A stretch of DNA of 64,000 bases, taken from positions 20,813,709-20,877,708 of the forward strand of contig NC_132896.1 of assembly GCF_030463535.1 (NCBI RefSeq), given 5' to 3'. Shown here piece by piece: positions 56,200-64,000 of this stretch; position 1 is the first letter of the stretch, and each line of letters begins with the position of its first letter. Source of the DNA: Salminus brasiliensis (Eukaryota; Chordata; Actinopteri; Characiformes; Bryconidae). Below the pieces are notes generated by a model, which saw only the letters and a program-made list of their open reading frames with translations, did not search any database and had not been told where the DNA came from. A program made the position numbers and the translations under genes.

Positions 56200-58116
56200 T
56201 TTGACTTAAACACTATTATTAATAATTTAATGTGGATTGTAGCCTATAACAAACACAACACAAACCACACAGTCCGTTTAAAAGAACAGCCATATCCTAG
56301 GTGAGGCCCACGAAAGTACAACCCTATAAATTTAAATAATCCACAGTTCCACATCCACCCAATATGAGCCTGTACCTGAAATGAACAACATGTTAAATCC
56401 TTGTGTTTATGATGAGTAATTTGTACAGAGACAAAGTTAGCCAGCGCAGAGAGTTTATAATGAGTTCAGGTGCCACACCTCAAGGTCAAAGCAGAAGTAT
56501 GTTGTGCTTAGAAAAAGTATTATTCTTCATCATGTTAACTCGAACTGCTTTATATTTTTCTCATTTCAAAGTGTAACCTGTCTGTGAATGAGCATTCCCA
56601 TTTAAAACCACAAAACTAAACACCACTGTTTTTTTTAATCTATTTTGATATCTACACATTTCACCACTATAATGAGTGTCACCTTCCAGCATGAGTCCAA
56701 GAGCCACAATAATGCAGTGAAGGCTAAATAAGCAATAGGCACGAAGTTCCTAAAAAAATAGACGTTACAACAAGTTCATAATGCCCATATTCACAGCAGC
56801 ATCAACATGCTGAAGTGGCAGGGATGCCTGTATGTTTCTTGATTCGCTCATGATCATTAAGAATTAAATATTTGTTTTTTATGCTAGCATACTTCTGATT
56901 CACATCTATGCACATATTTTATTATGGCTGAATTTGAATTTGAAGTAGCCACTACTGTCACCCCATCTGCTTGAGGAAAGAAAGGCTTTTCCTCAGCCTA
57001 TGGCCACAGTTATAACATCATGACAGTTTTCCAACTCTCCACCACTGTTAGATCACATCATTCCCCAGAGGTCACACCAAGCAAAAGCACATCTAAGAAA
57101 GACACTGCCTTCTCAAATTTAAAAAAGGCACACACCATGGAGCTGGTTCCCAAGGATGCAAAACAACAGTATCCCTCTGTCTCTTTATTTGCCAGATACT
57201 CAGATATTTGTAGGATTGAATGGCAGGGATAAACACTTTATGGGCATGGAAGTTTGACAAGATTCAAACCCATCTTCATATAACAAGGAGGACATATTTA
57301 CTGGCCTTTGGCCTTTGGTAGTACATCATGCAATCAGGGAATGACCCACACTGGACAGTGACTAAGTGAGCTTCACAACAGATGGGCTGGGCCAAAACCA
57401 TCTTTCTAGCGCTTTCATCCAAACTGCACTTACTGTACCTTTCATTCATTCTCCCAGATGAAAAGTAGCATAATTTCTCACCTTTTTTCATTTCTTCTAC
57501 AAAGAAAAGTGGAATTAAAACTATGTGGAGACAGGGTGTATGAGGCAATGGATCTTAAAACAGGAATACGGTACAGTAATGTTCCTTAACTGAACCTTAG
57601 AGGGTACCGGCCCAGCAACACCAAGGTACACTGAAAACACATCAACAAAGTTCTTATCACATAAGAGGAATAATGAAACCAAATATTCCTGTGAAGCTGC
57701 TTTGTGACAAATCAGTTATAAAATGCACTATACAAATACATTCGATTTGATCTGATACTCTTCAAGTCGTATATAACCACTGCTTGTAATGAAGAACCTC
57801 TGAAGAACTCTCGCTTTTAATGGTGTCATAGCTGTGACCCAACACCTGAGAAGATAATTAGTTAATAAGGTGAATCAGATGATACTAGATGAAGGAAAGA
57901 CCTGGTACTTATTTTTTACATTAACATTCATTCATGTATTTTAATTTTTCTTTTTACAAATCTGCTGTCTCTACTAGCCTACCTCACTTTGTTACAACCT
58001 TGTCTCGCAATTGATCTTCCGTTTTTTCCCCTAAAACAACCTGTAGGTTTTGGGCTTTGGTCAGACACAATGTGGCATCACAACCACAACTTTAACTGTC
58101 CTCTTAAACACACACA

Positions 58117-58148
<32 letters not shown>

Positions 58149-58780
58149 AGCTGCAGTGGAGATGGCAGACCACAATTGGGACCAGAGATCACGCCATGGC
58201 CAGCCTTTTCTGTCCCCATGGTTATTCACTGATGAATTTTAAAAGGACTTTAATACACGCCACATTCTGGACCTCTGAAAATGGATGGACCCACAAACAT
58301 GAAGCATGGAGTAATTAGCCTCAGTTTATCTCAGCCGTACGGCGAATTGAACACATCCTTGGAGTCGGCAAGCAGAAACGCCTTCAAACACTGAATAAAA
58401 CAGCGCTGCTACCAGAGAGAAATGAGCAACATGGTTCAAATATCTGGACACGAATAGGTGTTAAAATACTTGTACGTCATTTGCCAGGCTGTTGTACCTG
58501 TAATGAAGAAGAACTGAGGCGGTTTGCTGCCTTCAAGTATTGTAAACTCAGTTCGGTCGCTTTAACACGGCCTGAGAAATGTGATGAACGATTTTTCTTC
58601 TAGACGATGACCTATTTCTCTTTATTAAGCTCACACGCTCACACACTGAAATTTGGGACCCCAGTAACAGCAACCGAGCTCGAACAACTCGTCTACACTT
58701 GTAAATACGGCCAACGTAAGGAAGACAGTCCACCCTCCGCTATTTAGTGCATAAAGCTTACACTGCCTCATGTGCCATTA
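56200..58780. other. Non-coding gap between two CpG-rich patches
   Basis: AT-rich. A segment near 57690-57760 (AAGCTGCTTTGTGACAAATC, then CACTATACAAATACATTCGA) resembles the 3' tail shared by fish SINE/LINE families. No gene was recognised. Confidence 0.45.
58108..58148. repeat. Compound (CA)n(GA)n microsatellite
   Basis: About 13 CA units pass directly into about seven GA units. Confidence 0.95.
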
Positions 58781-58792
58781 TTGTGGGAGAGA

Positions 58793-58793
58793 G

Positions 58794-58832
<39 letters not shown>
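58793..58832. repeat. Compound (CA)n(GA)n microsatellite
   Basis: About eight AC units pass into about 12 GA units at the left edge of the second CpG-rich patch. Confidence 0.95.
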
Positions 58833-59343
58833 ATTCCGCCAAAACGACAAAGTCGTTTCACAAACACTGCTAACAGCCTAGCATGCTGCGAATTGTGGTC
58901 TTTCTCATATAAGTGGCTAAAGTGGCGACAGGCTACACGCTGCCCGGACCCCGCAGGACTGATAAAGGTAAGTTTAGCTTACTGAATTTGTCCACACGCC
59001 CTCATTCGGGCTGCTCGGAGCTCCCCCCAGACAGTTATGGAGTGAAGAGCGGTCTCTGCCGCGGACTGTCCGAGCACCCAGTCTAGCATGTTCCGAAACG
59101 ACAGGCTAATGTTTATCTGCTCTCCCGCCTCAATGCCTCTCAAACCCTGAAATACAGAACAGCACGACTGCTCTGCGTCTCGACACGACTTTGACATTCA
59201 AAAGTTAGACACAAAGACTGAGCCGTTAGTTCGGGCCTGACTTTATCGAGGCGGTGGACCGTAAGGAGCCCGTGTCACGTCCCCTGTCCAGTGGCGTGAA
59301 AACGGCAAAAACCGGAGGCTCGACTTGGTGCTGCTGGTGGATT

Positions 59344-59345
<2 letters not shown>

Positions 59346-59383
<38 letters not shown>
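59346..59383. repeat. Compound (GT)n(GC)n tract
   Basis: About 15 GT units followed by alternating GC. Alternating purine-pyrimidine sequence of this kind can adopt Z-DNA. Confidence 0.9.
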
Positions 59384-59464
59384 ATACGGGACAGTTTAAC
59401 ATTAAGCTAGCGCGTGGCTGAGGCGGGCCGTGTCTACGCGCGGCCAAGCACCTTCCGAGGTGAC

Positions 59465-59496
59465 AGCGAGCGAGAGCGAGAGCGAGAGCGAGAGAG
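59465..59496. repeat. (GAGAGC)n-type hexanucleotide repeat
   Basis: About five GAGAGC-type units. Confidence 0.85.
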
Positions 59497-60839
59497 GATG
59501 CAAAACCTCGCCACACTCGCGAAAGCACGGTAAAGGAATTAGACAAGCACAGACTGCACTGACCGCGGGGCCGCTGCTCCCATCACTTTTGTAGGCCTAA
59601 AACACATGTCATAGCCTGTCCCGATCGCCCGAAGACTGCGGTCGAGTTGCCCTTATCATTAGCCTCTCACTAATTTGAGACGTAACGGTAGTCCCAGAGT
59701 TCACAAGGCTGTGTTCGACCACCATTACTCCCGACTGGGGGACTGAGGACCCTCTACTGGATTAAAACGACACTTCCACGCGCTCATACACAGCGGCAAA
59801 GTTTACGGAGTTGGCCATCGTTGTCCATGGCGTGTTGCAGTGTCCCCTTTAATGCCCCCTCGTTCGCCGTTCCAGCTCGCCTTTGTTAATCGCGTGCTGC
59901 CGCGCCGCCTTACCTTACCGCCCCAAGCCGACCCCGCGCGCCGTCCAGCGAGCAGCGTTCATGAAGAGACCACCCAAACGTGCGGGTGCCTGTGGCTTTC
60001 GCTTCGGTTCAGCACAGCAATCGAGCGCAGATTTGAAGCCAGTGAGGATTTCGGGCTTCTCCCCGCGATCTTCCCTCATCGCCAGTTTTCGACCGCAGCA
60101 GCTGGAGAAGAAAGTCGCGCACCCAGGGTCCTAAAGCTCGCCCGCTTCAAACAGGTGAGCAGAGCCTATGGACTGATGCTTGTGGAATACACTCCATTCA
60201 TTCGTGTACCCGCCGTCATGTAGAGTACGGTGATTGTGTATTCTGTCCCCTTTAATAGAACGGAGATTTCTTGTTTATGTCTTTGTTTATTAAAGGTTTC
60301 ACTCAACAGGCCACGAGGTCTGTGTGGTTTGTACAGTCTGGTTTGGTTCTGGACCAAAAGCATGTACACCGGAGAGTTCCAGCTGGTGCAGCATGTGCAG
60401 TTTCTGGCATTTAAAATGTGTATAAAAAGTGATTCGAGTATAATAATCTAATATTATAGTAGAACTTTGTGCACATTGACCAGATGGTAATGCTATATCC
60501 AGAGCTGTTTCTAAACATTTGGGGGCCCTAATCTACCCACCACGGGTGTGTAGTTTTGTGTGATGAAAATCACATTATTTTGTAAAGAATGAAAGAATAA
60601 TTGTAATAAATGCCAAGATAAACACAATAAATTGATTCCGAAATCACACAATTAACAAAACCGTTGATATAGATATCTTATGATTTCTCCTGGGTGCCCA
60701 AGCCTGATTACTGTTATATTCTATTTCCAGCACACCTGATTTAACAAAATTAAGAACTCGATTGCCAAAGCAGAAGTTGGATAATAACTATAAATAAATC
60801 TAGATTCACTCAATCTCCTGTTCAAATGTGTGTGATTGT

Positions 60840-61655
60840 TCAGCTGTGACTGGGAAGGCCACTGAAGAACACGAAACTCATTGCCATGTTTATAAAACCA
60901 GTTTGAAACAACTTTTGCTTTGTGCCATGGTGCAATATCATTCTGGAAGTAGGCGTTTGGCCATCAGGGAAATTGTGGTAATGGATGAACATGGTCAGCA
61001 ACAATACTCAAATAGGCTGTGGCATTTAAGCAATGATTGGTACTAATAGGTCAAATGTGCCAGGAAAACATTCCCCACACCATTACACCTCTTCCACCCG
61101 CCTGGACTGTTTAACCAGGGTTGGGTTGGGTCCATGGATTCAAGCTGTTTATGCCAAATTCTGACCCTGCCATCTGTGTGCCTTAGCAGAAACTGGAATT
61201 CATCAGACCATGCTACGCTTTTTTTTTTTCAGTCTTCAACAGTCCAGTTTTGATGAGCCTGTGTCCACCACAGCCTCAGTTTTCTGTTCTTGGCTGACAG
61301 AAGTGGAACCTGACACAACCTTCTGTTGTTGTGGTCCATCCACCTCAGTGTTTGCAAGTGTATTCTGAGGCGCTTTTCTACTCACCACAATTGAACAGAG
61401 TGGTTATCTGAGTTATCATAGCCTTTATGTCAGCATAAGCCAGTCTGGCCCTTGTCTGTTGACCTCTCTCCACAACAAAGCGTTTCTGTCCACAGAACTG
61501 CCACTCACTGGATGTTTTTTCTTTATTACACCATTCTGAGTAAAGTCTAGAGGCTGCTGTGCTTAAAGTCCAAGAAGATCAGCAACTCTAAAACACTTAA
61601 ACCAGCCCATGTGGCACCAACACAACACCTACACTGAGATCACATTGTGGCAATG
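60840..61655 (-). mobile_element. Tc1-like transposase relic, C-terminal half
   Basis: Plus-strand wordings AGAAACTGGAATTCATCAGA, CAGTCTTCAACAGTCCAGTT and GGCTGACAGAAGTGGAACCTG are antisense to a transposase with segments like SDESRF and LLSAKNRKL. Related copies are abundant in fish. The frame is broken. Confidence 0.7.
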
Positions 61656-61659
61656 TGGA

Positions 61660-61950
61660 GCAGGCTAGAAAATCTTCTAAAGGAGCACATGAAGCCACAT
61701 TCTAAAGCAAAAACCAAGATAACTCTAGAAAGAGTTATGTTACAAAGCCATTGCTTAAGCTCTGGGACTCCAGTGAACAACAGTGATTATACACAGCAAA
61801 AGTGGTGAACCTTCACAGTAATTGACCTAGCAAAATTTCACCAAGAATGCATCAATGACTTGTCCAGAAGGGTCACAAAAGAAGTTTTTTAGTTGACAAA
61901 AGGTTCTGTGGAAAGACCTCAAACTGGCAGTTTATGCATGAAAAACAATA
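61660..61950 (+). mobile_element. Tc1-like transposon fragment, N-terminal region
   Basis: AAGTGGTGAACCTTCACAG and CACCAAGAATGCATCAATGA, then AGAAGGGTCACAAAAGAAG, match the DNA-binding region of a Tc1-like family read on the plus strand. It abuts the opposite-strand relic to its left. Confidence 0.55.
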
Positions 61951-61959
61951 ATCGGCAAC

Positions 61960-62400
61960 ACCAATGACGATGAGGGACTGTACATCAACCTTTCCCTCAA
62001 TGTTAGCAAAACCCTTAACATCAAGGGGACTATGGTGGAAAAGGTGAGCAGCTTCAAGTTACTCTGTGTCCAGCTGAGGATCTCACTTGTCACTCAACCC
62101 ATCACACACTGCCAGAAAGGCCAGACTATGCTTCCACTTCCTCCAAAAGTTGAGGAGAGTCAACCTGCCACAACAGCTGCTCTGCAACTTCTACCGGTCC
62201 ACTGTGGAAAGCATCATGACAAGCTGCATTACGGTCTGGTATGGCAGTGCCACTGCTATTAAGACAGTGGTAAAAATTGCCCAGTACATAACCGTAGCTG
62301 CCCTTCCACCCATACAGGACCTAATAAACAAAAACTGCTTAACGTTGTGTAATGCAAGTCATTTGTGTACACTCCGCTAATATTAATCTACTGCGTCAGT
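61960..62400 (+). mobile_element. Non-LTR retrotransposon (LINE) reverse transcriptase C-terminal fragment
   Basis: One frame reads HFLQKLRRVNLPQQLLCNFY, then TVESIMTSCITVWYGSATA. This is the conserved region after the polymerase domain in L2/CR1/Rex-type LINEs (FLRKLR..LP..LL..FY...IES.L...ITVWYG). The 5' part is missing, as is usual for LINE copies. Confidence 0.75.
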
Positions 62401-62749
62401 CCACAATATCTTTCATGTTCATTGACACTTATTTCTCAGCTCGTCCAGAAATGCGTGTCCTTAAGTGGTGGCTCAAAGCGTTAACGCTTCACGACTGTAG
62501 AGGGAACCCAGGAGCAAGAAATACTGTTTCTCCATAATGCTGCTTTAAAGTCAGAAGCACTAGATTTAAGAACAGTGTTTTACGTATGAGCTATTAAAAT
62601 GGTCATGCCAGCAACACCAACTGAAAGATTCTGAAAACACGCACCATGGATGGTCACTGATTCAACTCTAATCCCCCAGTTTACTCAAGATATCTACACA
62701 AGCTATCTCTTAGGACTATATGTACATTGCACTTCAGTACAGTATTCCA

Positions 62750-63145
62750 TAGTTTACCCAAGTAGTTAGTCCACCTCTAACTAGATTGAACACTAATCGG
62801 CTAATGCGCTTAGTGCACTCTACACTCTACTAACGGTTAATGACATCTTTACAATTGTTGTTATTTTGCTTACTATACCTGATTTACCTTACATACTGTA
62901 CACTTCCAAACACATGTAGTGTCCTGCTTGGACACTACATTTACTATTCAACCTCGACTTTCTGACCTTTTTGTGTTTTTTGTACATTATGCACCTTGTC
63001 TTTGTGTTTTGCCTATTGTCTTTGCACTACTGACTGTGCACTATTTCTTATCCATTTTATTACTGCACTGGAGACGTAGCCTAATAGTGTTTTGTTGCAC
63101 TGTTCATTGGTATAATGACAATAAAGTTGAATTTAATTGAATGCT
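62750..63145 (+). mobile_element. LINE 3' UTR and tail
   Basis: Words such as TTTTGTACATTATGCACCTTG, TTTGCACTAC and GACAATAAAGTTGAATTTAA, ending in TTGAAT-type repeats, form a typical fish L2-like 3' end in the same orientation as the reverse transcriptase fragment upstream. Confidence 0.6.
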
Positions 63146-63469
63146 TAGAGAACACTGACCAATTGCGTTTTTAAAAAAAGAGAAAATATTTAATGTTATT
63201 TAATTGGATGCAGTGAACTGCAGTGCAGTGTGTGACATGTTAAAAAACAATTTGGTATTATTTTTAAATGTGCCACTGCTGGTTCTTATTGCCTATGCCA
63301 ACTTGTTAGATTTCTGAAAAAATATATATTGTGACATATCTGAAACATGAAAACAATTATTACACTTATGCCACATCACCAAATATTAAATGTTTGAGTG
63401 TTCACCATTCTATATAATAATTGTGTTTACTCAGGAAACCTTTGAATAATTGTTTTTAGGATGTACGGT

Positions 63470-64000
63470 ATTGTAATGGAAGTGAGTACACCCCTCACAT
63501 TTCTGCAGATATTTTATTATATCTTTCAATGGGGCACCACTATAGAAATCAAACTTGGATATAACAGATTAGTCAATGTACAGCTTGTATAGCAGTATAA
63601 GATTTATACTATATATATCGTATAGTCTTCTGAAAAGAACTCAAATCACAGCCATTATGTGTAGACGGCAACACATTGTGAGCACACCTCACTATAAACT
63701 TGTTCAAATTGTGCCCAATTGTGTAATTGTCCTTCCCTGGTGTCATGTGACTCATTAGAGTTACAAGGTTCCAGGTGTGAATGGGTATGTCTCTAGACCA
63801 AAACCTAAATGAGCTCCTATGGAGCATCCTCACACAGAAGGTGGAAGAACACAAGATGTCTAACATCCACCCACTCTTATCGTGAAGGAATGGAAGAGGA
63901 CTCCAGTACCAACCTGTGCAGCTCTGGTGAATTCTATGCACAAGAGGGTTAAAGAAGTGCTTTATAATAACGGTGGTCACATAAAATATTGATACTATGG
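63470..64000. mobile_element. Fish interspersed DNA-element relic, cut by the window edge
   Basis: GAAGTGAGTACACCCCTCAC, TTTCTGCAGATATTTTATTA and AATCAAACTTGGATATAACAG form a repeat I recognise as very common in fish. The right part (GAGGACTCCAGTACCAACCTG) resembles another end of the same or a related element. The class, probably Tc1/mariner-like, is uncertain. Confidence 0.5.

Larger units (their letters stand above)
58840..60151. promoter_or_regulatory. Second CpG-rich patch with possible non-coding first exons
   Basis: Dense in CpG. On the plus strand, AAAG|GTAAGTTTAG (exon edge near 58968) and ACAG|GTGAGCAGAG (exon edge near 60151) are good donors that could end first exons of a gene or long non-coding RNA leaving the window to the right. 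A 127-codon plus-strand frame at 59840-60223 has biased, low-information composition and no family resemblance. No downstream coding exon was found in the window. Confidence 0.35.

Noticed and set aside
58979-59197. Minus-strand frame with ALHSITVW and ARMRACG, faintly like the start of BCOR/BCORL1
   Set aside because: Only a few residues agree, the spacing differs, and the frame ends in a stop soon after without a donor that joins it to bcorl1. Chance in GC-rich DNA is more likely.
59840-60223. 127-codon plus-strand open frame
   Set aside because: It lies in CpG-rich DNA, overlaps a second frame, has Pro/Arg/Ala-biased composition and resembles no family.

Overview
The window is vertebrate nuclear DNA and, from gene content and repeats, a ray-finned fish. 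Every gene is split by GT-AG introns, the proteins are clear orthologues of vertebrate families, and the spaces hold Tc1/mariner-like relics, a tRNA-derived SINE, a non-LTR retrotransposon tail and many (CA)n, (CT)n and (GA)n tracts typical of teleosts. I cannot fix the species; an ostariophysan such as a characiform or catfish is a guess.

Layout, left to right: (1) 1-1.7 kb, the 3' three exons of a tyw2/trmt12 gene (+), wybutosine synthesis on tRNA-Phe. (2) 2.0-11.4 kb, a complete sytl4 (granuphilin) gene (+), 16 coding exons joining into 695 codons. (3) 11.7-17.6 kb, a complete srpx2 gene (-), 10 coding exons, 462 codons, convergent with sytl4. (4) 19.9-23.0 kb, a complete tspan6 gene (+), 7 coding exons, 251 codons, with an apparent intron just after the stop codon. 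(5) 24.1-25.6 kb, a mid1ip1-type gene (+) with one coding exon of 162 codons. (6) 25.6-39.5 kb, an intergenic stretch with no convincing gene, full of transposon relics, including a SINE inside a Tc1-like copy and a short telomere-like run. (7) 39.5-56 kb, bcorl1 (-), 11 coding exons joining into 1536 codons, with a CpG-rich presumed promoter at about 53.8-56.2 kb and Tc1-like relics in several introns. (8) 56-64 kb, no recognised protein gene: a second CpG-rich patch at about 58.8-60.2 kb with possible non-coding first exons, then stacked transposon and LINE fragments.

The genes do not form an operon or shared pathway. They act separately: tRNA modification, Rab27-dependent granule docking, a secreted sushi-domain matrix protein, a membrane tetraspanin, a lipogenesis regulator and a PRC1.1 corepressor subunit. 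What unites them is conserved linkage. SYTL4, SRPX2 and TSPAN6 are neighbours on human Xq22, BCORL1 is on Xq26, and the related set SYTL5, SRPX, TSPAN7, MID1IP1 and BCOR lies on Xp11.4. The window therefore looks like one copy of an old duplicated block. I found no sign of an unknown system; the findings concern gene structure and repeats. Exon models were built by eye from splice sites, reading phase and remembered family sequences; each complete multi-exon model closes in frame over its whole length.
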